Assembly: GCF_965229315.1 (NCBI RefSeq)
Contig: NZ_CBDDJA010000002.1
Coordinates: 2,356,001 to 2,420,000 of the forward strand
Source: Pelomonas sp965229315
Lineage (GTDB): Bacteria > Pseudomonadota > Gammaproteobacteria > Burkholderiales > Burkholderiaceae_C
Length of the DNA: 64,000 nt
Direction: 5' to 3'
The stretch's first letter is position 1; each line of letters starts with the position of its first letter. A program made the position numbers and the translations under genes. This document shows positions 10,369-19,101 of the stretch, one piece after another. The notes under the pieces were generated by a model that ran no database searches, was not told the DNA's origin, and was given only the letters and a program-made list of their open reading frames with translations.

Positions 10369-11663
10369 GAGGGTTCTGTCTTCACGCGCAGCACGCACAG
10401 CGCGGCCAGCGCCAGCAGCACGCCGGCGAGGCGGATGACGTTCTCGGGGCGCCCCGCCAGCAGGCCGTCGTAGATGAGGGGCAGCGTGACCGCCTGGATC
10501 AGCATCGGGATGACGATGAACATGTTGAAGATGCCCATGTAGACCCCGGCGCGCGCGGGCGGGATGCTGCCGGCCAGCAGCACGTAGGGATTGCCCATGA
10601 TGGAACCCCAGGCGAGGCCGATGCCGACCATGGGCAGGAAGATCCAGGTCTTGTCGTGGATGCCGGGCAGCGCCCACATGCCGGCGGCAGCGCAGGCCAA
10701 TGCGAAGGCGTGAACCCATTTCGCGCCCAGGCGCTTCGTGAACGGCACCATGGCAAAGGCGGCGACGAAAGCCACGGCGTTGTAGAAGCCGCCGACCTGG
10801 CCGTTCAGCAGTGCCGCGTCACGGAAGCCCGGGCTGTGCGCGTCATCCGTGCCAAACATGGTGGCGGCCAGCGTCGGCACGATGTAGATCCAGTAGCACA
10901 TCATTCCGTACCACTGGAACAGCGCCATCCACCACAGGCGCCGCATCGTGGGCGGCATGTCGCGCAGCGCGGCCCAGATCTCGGCCAGCGCCGCACCGAA
11001 GCCATGCGGCAGCGCGCGCAGCCGGGCGATTTCCTCGGGCGGCAGCGGCAGCTCGGGCACTTTGCGGATGGACCACCAGACCGTGGTGAACGACAGCAGC
11101 GCGCCGACGACGAACGCCAGCGTGGTGACGACCGGGATGCCGTTGGCGCCCAGCGCGTCCTTGTTCATGCCCAGGAAAACGAGCAGGCTGGGCGTGAGGT
11201 AGGCGAGCGTCTGCGCCAGGCCGGTGAAGGACGCCTGCGTCAGGAAGCCGCTGGCGTGCTGCTCCTCGCGCAGCCGGTCGGTGACGTAGGCGCGGTAGGG
11301 CTCCATCGTCACGTTGTTGGCCGCGTCCAGGATCCACAGCAGGCCGGCCGCGAACCACAGCGCGGGGCTGAAGGGCATCAGCAGCAGGCCGAGCGAGCAG
11401 ATCAGCGCGCCGATCAGGAAGTACGGCGTGCGCCGGCCCAGGCGGTGGGTGGTGCGGTCGCTCATCGCGCCGATGAAGGGCTGCACCAGCAGGCCGGTGA
11501 TGGGCCCGGCCAGCCAGAGGTAGGGCAGGTCTTTGCCTTCAGCGCCCAGCATCTGGTAGATCGGGCTCATGTTGGCCTGCTGCAGGCCGAAGCTGAACTG
11601 GATGCCGAGGAACCCGACATTCATGTTCACGATCTGCGTGACTGAGAGGTGGGGCTTGTTCAT
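10365..11663 (-). CDS. MFS sugar transporter (sucrose/disaccharide type)
   Basis: A 432-residue transporter with about 12 membrane segments. It resembles the sugar:cation symporters of the GPH/SuxC-like group in the phrases GLQQANMSPIYQMLGA, GPITGLLVQPFIGAMSD and RRTPYFLIGA. It should carry intact sucrose (or a similar disaccharide) across the inner membrane for the downstream phosphorylase. The gene overlaps both neighbours by ATGA, so it is part of one translationally coupled unit with fructokinase and phosphorylase. Substrate is inferred from the cluster, not from residues I can read. Confidence 0.88.
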   Translation of the reverse strand: MNKPHLSVTQIVNMNVGFLGIQFSFGLQQANMSPIYQMLGAEGKDLPYLWLAGPITGLLVQPFIGAMSDRTTHRLGRRTPYFLIGALICSLGLLLMPFSPALWFAAGLLWILDAANNVTMEPYRAYVTDRLREEQHASGFLTQASFTGLAQTLAYLTPSLLVFLGMNKDALGANGIPVVTTLAFVVGALLSFTTVWWSIRKVPELPLPPEEIARLRALPHGFGAALAEIWAALRDMPPTMRRLWWMALFQWYGMMCYWIYIVPTLAATMFGTDDAHSPGFRDAALLNGQVGGFYNAVAFVAAFAMVPFTKRLGAKWVHAFALACAAAGMWALPGIHDKTWIFLPMVGIGLAWGSIMGNPYVLLAGSIPPARAGVYMGIFNMFIVIPMLIQAVTLPLIYDGLLAGRPENVIRLAGVLLALAALCVLRVKTEPS

Positions 11664-12550
11664 GCGTCCCCCGCGGGCAGCGCCTGCAAGGCCTCGCGCC
11701 AAGGCGCCAGCACCGAAGGATCAACCGCGAGGTCGGGCACCGGGCCGCGCACGCCGCAGATCATCGCGGCGTAGCGGTTGGCCAGGTTCAGCGTGGCGCC
11801 CAGGTCGCGGCGCAGGGACAGGCCTGCCAGCAGCATCGCCGTGAAGCCGTCGCCCGCGCCCACGCTGTCGACGAAGGCGGGCTGTGCGGCGCCCTCCCCC
11901 GTGGCCAGCAACAGTCCCTGCTCGCCGTAAACCGCATAGCCGTACGCGCCGCGCGTGAGCACCACACGCTGCAGCGCGAAGCGGGCCATCAGTGCCGGCA
12001 GCGTGGGCTCGAACCAGGCGAGCAGGCAGCCGAGCTCGTCCTCGTTGAGCTTGACCCAGTCGGCCAGCATCAGCGACTCGGCGGCGATCTCAGGCGTGTC
12101 GGTGCCGGGGCGCAGGTTGAGGTCCAGCAGCCGCAGGCTTGGTGCGCGTTTGACGGTGGCGCGGAGGGCCGCGCGCGAGGCCGGATGGCGTTGCGCGAGG
12201 CTGCCGAAGTAGACGATGCCCGCGTCGCCCGAGACCGGCACTTCCAGATGGTCCCAGGCCGCGTCGGCATGGATCTCGAAGCGGTGGCCGCCCGCCTCCT
12301 CGTGCACGCTGACGCGGCCGGTGGCATGCGCGGCGTCGCGCTGGATGCCGTCCACCGACAGGCTGAAGCGCGCGGCGCTGTCCAGCACGAGGCGGCCGGC
12401 GGCATCGTCCGCACCGATGCGGCTGACGAAGCGCACCGGTGCACCGAGCGCCGCCAGCGAACGCGCCACGTTGAACGGCGCGCCGCCGGCGACCGCCCCG
12501 TCGTGGAACTCGTCCACGAGGGCTTCACCGAGGACCAGGATGCCCGTCAT
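11660..12550 (-). CDS. PfkB-family fructokinase
   Basis: A 296-residue ribokinase/PfkB-type sugar kinase. The first signature GGAPFNVARSLAALG lies at about 22-36. The second signature DSVGAGDGFTA lies at about 228-238, with catalytic-base Asp234. In this cluster it would phosphorylate the fructose released by sucrose phosphorylase to fructose-6-phosphate. The phrase GEALVDEF near the N-terminus is typical of bacterial fructokinases. The ATG overlaps the TonB receptor stop, and the stop overlaps the transporter ATG. Confidence 0.9.
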   Translation of the reverse strand: MTGILVLGEALVDEFHDGAVAGGAPFNVARSLAALGAPVRFVSRIGADDAAGRLVLDSAARFSLSVDGIQRDAAHATGRVSVHEEAGGHRFEIHADAAWDHLEVPVSGDAGIVYFGSLAQRHPASRAALRATVKRAPSLRLLDLNLRPGTDTPEIAAESLMLADWVKLNEDELGCLLAWFEPTLPALMARFALQRVVLTRGAYGYAVYGEQGLLLATGEGAAQPAFVDSVGAGDGFTAMLLAGLSLRRDLGATLNLANRYAAMICGVRGPVPDLAVDPSVLAPWREALQALPAGDA

Positions 12551-14865
12551 CAGAACGCGTAGCGCAGCGAGGCCTTGACCGTGCGGCCCGTGTAGGCGCG
12601 AGCGGCACCGCGGCCGTCGTTGCTCTCGGTGTAGGCCAGCTCGTTGAAGAGGTTGTTGGCTGCCAGCGAGAGCGTGGCCTTGTCGGTGAGCGCATAACTG
12701 GCGAACGCGTTGACGACGGTGTAGGCCGGCAGCGTGATGGTCAGCGGGCCGGTCGGGCCGTCGTCCAGGCTCTTGGTGGTGCCGACGATGCCGACGCCGA
12801 AGCTCAGCGCGTCGTTGACGTTGACGGTGGGCGTGAGCTGGTACACCACCTTGGCCTGGCGCTTGGGTGCGCGGCCGTCGGCCTGCTTGGCGTCGGTGTA
12901 GGTCAGGCCGGCCAGCATGTTGACGATGCCGAGGCGGGCCGAGCCTTCCAGCTCCAGGCCATTGCTGCGGTAGCTGTTGGCCTTGGCGACGATGGGGCTG
13001 GTGGTCACGTCGACGTTGACCTCGTCGGTCTTGGCGTGGAAGAGCGTGGCGAACAGGCTCATGCCGCCGCCGCGGATCTTGATGCCGGCCTCGGCCTGCT
13101 TGACCTTGTTGGTCGGGATCGTGGGGCTCTTGCCGTTGACGAGGTTGGGGTTGTTGAAGAAGGTGATGCGATCGGCGTTGTAGGCGGCGCCGTCGGAGTA
13201 GCGCGCGAACAGCGACAAGTCCTTGCTCAAGGCGTAGTTGCCGCCCAGCGAGTACGACGTGCGGCCGAAGTCGTAGTCGATCACGTTGGGTCGGGTCAGG
13301 TCGTAGGCCAGGCCAGCGTTGGACTGGAGGTAAGCGCCGCTGGCCTTCTGGTTGTCGCGGCGCACGCCCACGTCGCCCGTCAGCGCGCCGGCATCGAAGT
13401 TCAGCACCAGGTAGGGCGCGGTGGTCGTGTACTTGCTGTCCTGCGTGTTGCTGCAGCAGCCGCCGAAGCCGGGCGAGCCGTTGACGACGCCGGGCACGTT
13501 GAGCACGCGGGCGCCGTCCTGCTGGGCCGACAACGAGTATTGGTTGAAGTTCCACGTCAGGTCGAGCTTCTGCACCGAGGTGTAGAAGCCGGCGACCGCG
13601 CTGACCTTGATGCCGTCGCCCAGGTCGAAGTCGCGGGAGAATTTCAGGTCGTTGGCCATCAGGCCGACGTTGTCGACCTTGGTGTTGAAGATGACGGCGG
13701 TGAACTTGTCGCCGGTGTAGGCCTTGCCGGCGTCGGGGCCGGTCGCGATGGTCGTGCCGGCGGGCGCGGCGGACACGTCGTCGCCGGGGAAGATGCCCAC
13801 GAAGCGGCCCGAGTTCTTGCTCCACGAGAACTTGTTCTGCAGCCGGAAGCCGCCACCCACGTCGACGTCCGCCTCAGCGCCGAGGGCATCGCTCTTGGCG
13901 ACCAGGCCGTCGCGGATGCTGCTGGTCGCGCGGCCGTTGGTGCCGGTCAGCGTGTTGTCCAGCGGCCAGGCGGCGTCGTAGAAGGCTGAGCGGCGCGGGT
14001 CGAGGCCGGGGATGGTCTGGATGCTGCCGCCGACGTACTTGACGGGCGTGGGCATGAAGGTGGGCGTCTGGTCGTCCAGGTGCTTGAAGCTCAGGCGCAC
14101 GAAGCTCTTGCCTTCCAGCTCGAAGGTGACATTGCCGCGAATCTGGCCGCCGTTCTCGACGCCATGTGCGCCCTTGCGGCCACCATCGCCCACGCGGTAG
14201 AAACCGCCGATGAAGAAGCGGGTCTTGGGAGCGAGCCGCCCGCCATAGCCGATGTCGACGCGGGTCTGGTCGAAGTCCAGGCCCTGGGTCAGCTGGATGC
14301 TGCCACCCGGCTCCTGGCCGGTCTTGCTGATGAAGTTGATGATGCCGCCCGGCGCGCCGGTGGCCAGCAACGCGGCCGAGCCGCCGCGCACCACTTCCAG
14401 GCGGTCGAAGCCGGCGTCGGCGCGCAGCCAGGTGTCGGGCGTGGCGAAGGCGATGTCGCCGAACTGCAGCACGGGCAGGCCGTCTTCCTGGAACTGGATG
14501 TAGCGCGCGCCACCGGCCGAGACCGGGATGCCACGCACGGCGACGTTGGCGTTGGACTCGCCGCCGCTGGCCTCGGCGCGGATGCCGGGCACGGCGCGCA
14601 GCACGTCGGTGGCGCTGGCCGCGGTGACGGCGGTGACGCCCTCGCTCTCGATGGTCGAGATCGCGACGCTGGAGCGCATCTTGGACTTGGCGGACGAACT
14701 GCCGGTGACGACGACGGCATCGAGCTTGAGGCCATCGCCGGTGTCGGCGGCGGCTTGCTGGGCCTGGGTCTGGGTGGCAAGCAACGCGAGCGCCACGGCA
14801 GCGGCGAACGGATGCAGCGAGGGGCGGCGGTGCGCGCGCACGGCGCTCGAGCGAGAGCTGGGCAT
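12550..14865 (-). CDS. TonB-dependent outer-membrane receptor (probable sucrose uptake)
   Basis: A 771-residue TonB-dependent receptor. It has a signal peptide ending near LLATQTQAQ, a plug domain (AVVVTGSSS, VLRAVPGIRAEASG, DRLEVVRGG) and a 22-strand barrel ending in the terminal phenylalanine of LRYAF. The start at 14865 has an AGGAGA ribosome site five to six bases upstream; the frame extends 26 codons further but without such a site. It heads the run TonB receptor, fructokinase, MFS transporter, phosphorylase, so it should admit sucrose or a sucrose-containing oligosaccharide through the outer membrane. Xanthomonas sux loci have a comparable arrangement. Confidence 0.9.
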   Translation of the reverse strand: MPSSRSSAVRAHRRPSLHPFAAAVALALLATQTQAQQAAADTGDGLKLDAVVVTGSSSAKSKMRSSVAISTIESEGVTAVTAASATDVLRAVPGIRAEASGGESNANVAVRGIPVSAGGARYIQFQEDGLPVLQFGDIAFATPDTWLRADAGFDRLEVVRGGSAALLATGAPGGIINFISKTGQEPGGSIQLTQGLDFDQTRVDIGYGGRLAPKTRFFIGGFYRVGDGGRKGAHGVENGGQIRGNVTFELEGKSFVRLSFKHLDDQTPTFMPTPVKYVGGSIQTIPGLDPRRSAFYDAAWPLDNTLTGTNGRATSSIRDGLVAKSDALGAEADVDVGGGFRLQNKFSWSKNSGRFVGIFPGDDVSAAPAGTTIATGPDAGKAYTGDKFTAVIFNTKVDNVGLMANDLKFSRDFDLGDGIKVSAVAGFYTSVQKLDLTWNFNQYSLSAQQDGARVLNVPGVVNGSPGFGGCCSNTQDSKYTTTAPYLVLNFDAGALTGDVGVRRDNQKASGAYLQSNAGLAYDLTRPNVIDYDFGRTSYSLGGNYALSKDLSLFARYSDGAAYNADRITFFNNPNLVNGKSPTIPTNKVKQAEAGIKIRGGGMSLFATLFHAKTDEVNVDVTTSPIVAKANSYRSNGLELEGSARLGIVNMLAGLTYTDAKQADGRAPKRQAKVVYQLTPTVNVNDALSFGVGIVGTTKSLDDGPTGPLTITLPAYTVVNAFASYALTDKATLSLAANNLFNELAYTESNDGRGAARAYTGRTVKASLRYAF

Positions 14866-14971
14866 GTTGTCTCCTGGTTGTGGATGTTCAGACGCCTTCT
14901 GCGAGGCGGTGCGGCCCCGGTGCTTCGATGAGCACCGGTCCATGCCGTCATTCTGCTTTCACTTCAGCGGC

Positions 14972-14989
14972 ATTGCAATCGATTGCAAT
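14972..14989. promoter_or_regulatory. LacI-type operator (perfect 18-bp palindrome)
   Basis: The sequence ATTGCAATCGATTGCAAT is a perfect inverted repeat with the central CG typical of LacI/GalR-family operators. It lies about 107 bases upstream of the TonB receptor start and downstream of the LacI-type gene, in the only sizeable gap of the locus. The obvious reading is that the adjacent regulator binds here to control the sucrose operon. Binding is inferred; the palindrome itself is directly visible. Confidence 0.8.
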
Positions 14990-15125
14990 CCAGTAGAAAC
15001 ACGTAGATGCTGACGACTTATCCAACTCGACAACATCCAATGAAAACGATAAGCAGCACGATTTACATGCGCCGAATGCCACGGCCGCCGCGCCGGCAGT
15101 GGCCCAGCGCGACCGCAACAGACCC

Positions 15126-16202
15126 TCAACCCGCGGCGGCGGGCGCGCTTTGGCGCAGCTTCAGGTAGACGGGCAGCGTGCGCGGCCCGAAGCGCTCGCC
15201 GCGCAACTGCGCCAGCAACGCCTCGACGAGTTCGGCCCCCGCCTCCGCCACCGGCTGGTGCACCGTCGTCAGTGGCGGGTCGCAGTAGGCAGCGAGCGGC
15301 ATGTCGTCATAGCCCACCACGGCGACCTCGCCCGGCACGGTGCGGCCCGCGGCGCGCAGGGCCTGGATGGTCAGCAGGGCCAGCACGTCGCTGCAGCAAA
15401 CCACGGCGTCGAAATCGCGCCGCGCCGCGCAGAAATCCCGCACGATGCCGGTCGCCACGCCGGGCTCGAAAGGGGCGGCCAGCTCCAGCGCCGGGTCCGC
15501 CGCCAGGCCGGCTTCGGTCAGCGCTTGGACATAGCCCTGGCGGCGCAGCCAGACCTCGGGCAGCTGCGCGTCGCCCACGAAGGCGATGCGTCGGCGGCCC
15601 GACTGCAGCAGGTGGCGCGCAGCCTGCAGGCCGCCGAGCACGTTGTCGCCACCCACGCTGCAGTAGAGCTGCTGTGGCATCTCGCCACCCCAGACGACCA
15701 GCGGCAGCTTGCGGGCGGCCATCTCGTTGAGCTGGTCGTGGTGGCGCCACTGGCCGATGAGGACGACACCGATGGCCTTGCCGGAATCGAACCAGTGCGA
15801 GGCCAGGTCCAGCCGCTCGGCATCCACGCGGGACAGCAGCATGTCGTAGCCGCGGTCGGTCAGCGCATCGGCGATGGAGCCGACGATGGACAGGAAGAAG
15901 GGGTCGGAAATGTGCTGGCGCGACTTGGCATCAAACGGCACGACGACGGCCACCGTCTTGTTCTCCTGCAGCCGCAGGTTGCGCGCACCGAAGTTGATGG
16001 AGTAGTTCAGCGAACGGGCCAGTTCGGCCACGCGCTGGCGGGTCTCGGCATTGACGAGCTCGCTGCCGTTGAGCGCGCGCGACACGGTGGACACCGACAC
16101 GCCGGCCAGGCGCGCGATGTCGACCATCTGCAGCCGGCGCTGCTCGCCGGCGCTGCCCGCGGCGTGCTCGGGAGAGTCGTTGGATTGGGACATCGGCGGC
16201 AT
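15126..16202 (-). CDS. LacI-family transcriptional regulator of the sucrose locus
   Basis: A protein of about 358 residues with an N-terminal LacI helix-turn-helix (DIARLAGVSVSTVSRALNGS) and hinge, followed by a periplasmic-binding-type sensor domain (VVPFDAKSRQHISDPFFLSI, VGYDDMPLAAYCDPPLTTV). It should repress the downstream TonB receptor/kinase/transporter/phosphorylase operon, released by sucrose or a derivative, via the palindrome at 14972-14989. Two ATGs compete, 16202 and 16193, neither with a clear ribosome site; both leave the DNA-binding domain intact. Same strand as the operon it likely controls. Confidence 0.9.
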   Translation of the reverse strand: MPPMSQSNDSPEHAAGSAGEQRRLQMVDIARLAGVSVSTVSRALNGSELVNAETRQRVAELARSLNYSINFGARNLRLQENKTVAVVVPFDAKSRQHISDPFFLSIVGSIADALTDRGYDMLLSRVDAERLDLASHWFDSGKAIGVVLIGQWRHHDQLNEMAARKLPLVVWGGEMPQQLYCSVGGDNVLGGLQAARHLLQSGRRRIAFVGDAQLPEVWLRRQGYVQALTEAGLAADPALELAAPFEPGVATGIVRDFCAARRDFDAVVCCSDVLALLTIQALRAAGRTVPGEVAVVGYDDMPLAAYCDPPLTTVHQPVAEAGAELVEALLAQLRGERFGPRTLPVYLKLRQSAPAAAG

Positions 16203-16250
16203 CGTCGCAGGGCGCGGTGCAATCGACAAGCCAACGCGGCCCCAGCAAGC

Positions 16251-16316
16251 AAAAAGGCCGGCTTGAAGCCGGCCTTGGATCGGGATCAGGCCACGCGACC
16301 TGCAGGCCGCGTGGCC
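16251..16316 (-). terminator. Tandem hairpins with T-tract after the MHS transporter gene
   Basis: Read on the minus strand, the transporter stop is followed by a 9-bp stem (16289-16297 pairing with 16308-16316). Then comes a stronger, nearly loopless 11-bp repeat AAGGCCGGCTT/AAGCCGGCCTT (16254-16276) directly followed by TTTTT. The second has the form of an intrinsic terminator and separates the transporter from the LacI-type gene. Confidence 0.8.
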
Positions 16317-16332
16317 GTCGTCCCAGGGTGCG

Positions 16333-18012
16333 TCAGTCCTTCGCGTAGATGTCCACGTCCTTGGTCTCGCGCACGAACAGCACACCGATGACGAAGGTGG
16401 CCGCCGCGATGACGATGGGGTACCACAGGCCGTGATAGATGTTGCCGTTCTGCGCCACCATCGCGAAGGTGATGGAGGGCAGCATGCCGCCGAACCAGCC
16501 GTTGCCGATGTGGTACGGCAGGCTCATCGACGTGTAGCGGATGCGGGTCGGGAACATCTCGACCAGCATGGCCGCGATGGGGCCGTAGACCATGGTCACG
16601 TACAGCACCAGCACGAACAGGATGGCGATGACCATCGGCACATTGGCCTTGGCCAGGTCGGCCTTGGCCGGGTAGCCGGCGGCCTTCATCGCGTCGCCCA
16701 GCTCCTTCTTGAAACCGGCGATGGCCTTGGTGCTGGCTTCGTCGAACTTGTGCTCCGTCAGGCGGGTGGCCGTCGGCACGGTGATTTCCTTGTCGCCGAC
16801 GCGCACGACGGTTGGCGCGCCCGGTGCCGCCTCGACGGTCTCGGAACTGGCGGACGACTGGGCCAGCGCCCGCTTGGCGATGTCGCAGGCGCTCGTGAAG
16901 TCCACTTCACGCGCCGTCGGGCTGCCCTGGAAGGAGCAGGTGGCCGTCGACGTGGTCAGCGTGACCTTCTGGGTTTCCTGCGCGCGGGCCAGGTCGGGGT
17001 TGGCAGCGCCGGTCAGCGCCTTGAACAGCGGGAAGTACGTCACCGCGGCCAGCAGCAGGCCGGCCATGATGATGGGCTTGCGGCCGATCTTGTCGGACAG
17101 CGTGCCGAAGATGACGAAGAACGGCGTGCCCAGCAGCAGCGCGATCGCGATCCAGATGTTGGCGCTGGCGGCCTCGACCTTCAGCACCGAGGTCAGGAAG
17201 AACAGCGCGTAGAACTGGCCCGAATACCACACCACACCCTGGCCGGCCACCAGGCCGAACAGTGCCAGCAGCACGATCTTCAGGTTCTTCCACTGACCGA
17301 AGGACTCGGTCAGCGGCGCCTTGGAGGTCTTGCCCTCGGCCTTCATCTTCTGGAAGGCGGGCGATTCATTCATCGACAGCCGGATCCACACCGAGATGCC
17401 CAGCAGCAGGATGGAGACGATGAACGGGATGCGCCAGCCCCAGTCGCCGAAGTCCTTCTCGCCCAGCGAGGTGCGCACGCCGAGAATGACCATCAACGAC
17501 AGGAACAGGCCCAGCGTCGCGGTCGTCTGGATCCACGACGTGTAGGCGCCGCGCTTGCCGTGCGGCGCGTGCTCGGCGACGTAGGTCGCAGCACCACCGT
17601 ATTCGCCGCCCAGGGCCAGACCCTGCAGCAGGCGCAGGCCGATCAGGATGACCGGCGCGGCCGCCCCGATGGTGGCGTAGGTGGGCAGCACGCCGACGAT
17701 GAACGTCGACAGGCCCATGATCAGGATGGTGACCAGGAAGGTGTACTTGCGGCCGATCATGTCGCCCAGGCGGCCGAACACCAGCGCGCCGAACGGGCGC
17801 ACGATGAAGCCGGCGGCGAAGGCCATCAGCGACGCGATGAACGCCGCCTGCGGGTCCAGGCCCGAGAAGAACTGCTTGGCGATGATGGGCGCCAGCGAGC
17901 CATAGAGGTAGAAGTCGTACCACTCGAACACCGTGCCCAGAGAGGACGCGAAGATGACCTTCTTTTCCTCTTTGGTCATCGGTGCCGAGGCCGAACCTGC
18001 TGCAGTTGCCAT
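16333..18012 (-). CDS. MFS transporter, metabolite:H+ symporter (MHS) type, with large loop insert
   Basis: A 559-residue proton symporter of the MHS group (ProP/ShiA/citrate-like). It shows FEWYDFYLYG, GRLGDMIGRKY and RLLQGLALGGEYGGA. The substrate is probably an organic acid or zwitterion but cannot be named. An insert of roughly 120 residues (about 334-457) separates helices 9 and 10 and by topology should lie in the periplasm. It carries two cysteines (359 and 376) that could form a disulfide. The start at 18012 has GGAGAC upstream. The 205 bases upstream hold its promoter region; I see no firm element there. Confidence 0.9.
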   Translation of the reverse strand: MATAAGSASAPMTKEEKKVIFASSLGTVFEWYDFYLYGSLAPIIAKQFFSGLDPQAAFIASLMAFAAGFIVRPFGALVFGRLGDMIGRKYTFLVTILIMGLSTFIVGVLPTYATIGAAAPVILIGLRLLQGLALGGEYGGAATYVAEHAPHGKRGAYTSWIQTTATLGLFLSLMVILGVRTSLGEKDFGDWGWRIPFIVSILLLGISVWIRLSMNESPAFQKMKAEGKTSKAPLTESFGQWKNLKIVLLALFGLVAGQGVVWYSGQFYALFFLTSVLKVEAASANIWIAIALLLGTPFFVIFGTLSDKIGRKPIIMAGLLLAAVTYFPLFKALTGAANPDLARAQETQKVTLTTSTATCSFQGSPTAREVDFTSACDIAKRALAQSSASSETVEAAPGAPTVVRVGDKEITVPTATRLTEHKFDEASTKAIAGFKKELGDAMKAAGYPAKADLAKANVPMVIAILFVLVLYVTMVYGPIAAMLVEMFPTRIRYTSMSLPYHIGNGWFGGMLPSITFAMVAQNGNIYHGLWYPIVIAAATFVIGVLFVRETKDVDIYAKD

Positions 18013-18217
18013 GATGAGTCTCCGTCTGTTGTCGGACCGTCCCACGTTGGGTCAATCCTTGCAGCGGGACTATTGCGAGGCCCTCTGACCGTGTTCTGAC
18101 GCCAGTCTGAATCGAGGCTGACAAACTCCGCACGAACCCTCAAGGCGCATTCCGCGATGCGGTAAAAACAGGCCGTCGCGGGTAAATCCTGAGACCGTTG
18201 GTGACGGCGGTGCGGCG

Positions 18218-18877
18218 TCAGTGCCGGCGTGTGAGGCCAGGCCGCGGCTGACCCGACTGCTCCCAGACGCCGCTGCGGAACCACGGGTCGCCCTCCAGCG
18301 CGGCGCGCACCATGGGCAGCGCATCCTGGCCCCAGAACAGGCGCCCGTCCAGTTCCAGGGTTGGCACGCCGAAGACGCCCAGCGCCAGCGCGCTTTCCGT
18401 CTCGCTGCGCAGGCGCTGCTTGATGGCCTCGGCGGCCGGGGCCTGAGCCGGCGCAAGCCGCTCCGCAAGCGCGCCCAGCCGCACGGAGTCGTTGGCATCG
18501 GCACCGGCGCCACGCCAGACGTGGTGCAAGAGCTGCTCGACGACCCAGCGGCTGGGCGTGTCGCCCGGCTGGCCGGCCGGCGCGGCGCTGGCCCAGGCCA
18601 GGCGCAGCAGCGGCAGCGGGTTGAACGGGTGCTGCGCCGGCGGGTCCAGCACGACGCCCTGGCGGTGCGCGAGCCAGGCCACCTGGCGGAAGGTCCAGCG
18701 CCGCTTGGGCTCGATCTCGGCCGGTCCTTTCTGGCCCAGCGCCTGCAGCAGCGCGGCAAACAAGATGGGGCGGTAGACCACCTCGACGCTGTGCCCTGCC
18801 AGCACCTCCGGCAGCGCCTCGAACGCCAGCGCCGCATAGGGCGAGATGGGGTCGACATAGAAGGTCAGTCGCTTCAC
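18218..18877 (-). CDS. DsbA-like thioredoxin-fold protein (HCCA-isomerase type)
   Basis: A 219-residue DSBA-domain protein that begins RLTFYVDPISPYAALA. The thioredoxin CXXC is replaced by a SPY-type sequence, as in 2-hydroxychromene-2-carboxylate isomerases and kappa-class glutathione transferases. Later landmarks include FGVPTLELDGRLFWGQD. Some members isomerise naphthalene-pathway intermediates using glutathione, but no aromatic-degradation genes accompany it here, so the specific reaction is unassigned. Coupled by ATGA to the DUF1289 gene. Confidence 0.85.
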   Translation of the reverse strand: MKRLTFYVDPISPYAALAFEALPEVLAGHSVEVVYRPILFAALLQALGQKGPAEIEPKRRWTFRQVAWLAHRQGVVLDPPAQHPFNPLPLLRLAWASAAPAGQPGDTPSRWVVEQLLHHVWRGAGADANDSVRLGALAERLAPAQAPAAEAIKQRLRSETESALALGVFGVPTLELDGRLFWGQDALPMVRAALEGDPWFRSGVWEQSGQPRPGLTRRH

Positions 18878-19101
18878 CGGTCCTGCTCCTCACTGTGCGG
18901 CCAGGGGCCCAGCCACAGGCCATGGCGATGGAGTTCGACGCGGCGCTCGGGCAGCTGGTCCAGCACGTGGCGCTGCACCGTCTCGGGCGCGCCGCCCCAG
19001 CCGGCGATCTCGTTGATGCTGCGCCCGCAGCCGCGGCACCAGCCACTGGCGGCATCCATCTGGCAGACGTTCACACAAGGCGAAACGACGGGCGTTTTCA
19101 T
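18874..19101 (-). CDS. DUF1289 small cysteine-rich protein
   Basis: A 75-residue protein with the DUF1289 signature SPCVNVCQMD followed by WCRGCGRS. The four cysteines are arranged as two pairs, suggesting a metal or Fe-S site; the family function is unknown. A Trp-rich stretch follows (WGGAPETV). It overlaps the YbaK-like gene upstream and the DsbA-like gene downstream (ATGA in each case), so all three are read as one unit. Confidence 0.85.
   Translation of the reverse strand: MKTPVVSPCVNVCQMDAASGWCRGCGRSINEIAGWGGAPETVQRHVLDQLPERRVELHRHGLWLGPWPHSEEQDR

Noticed and set aside
18146..18163. Inverted repeat CGCAT-TCCGCG-ATGCG upstream of the MHS transporter, resembling an IclR-type site
   Set aside because: Short, imperfect beyond five bases and with no IclR gene nearby; within chance for this composition.
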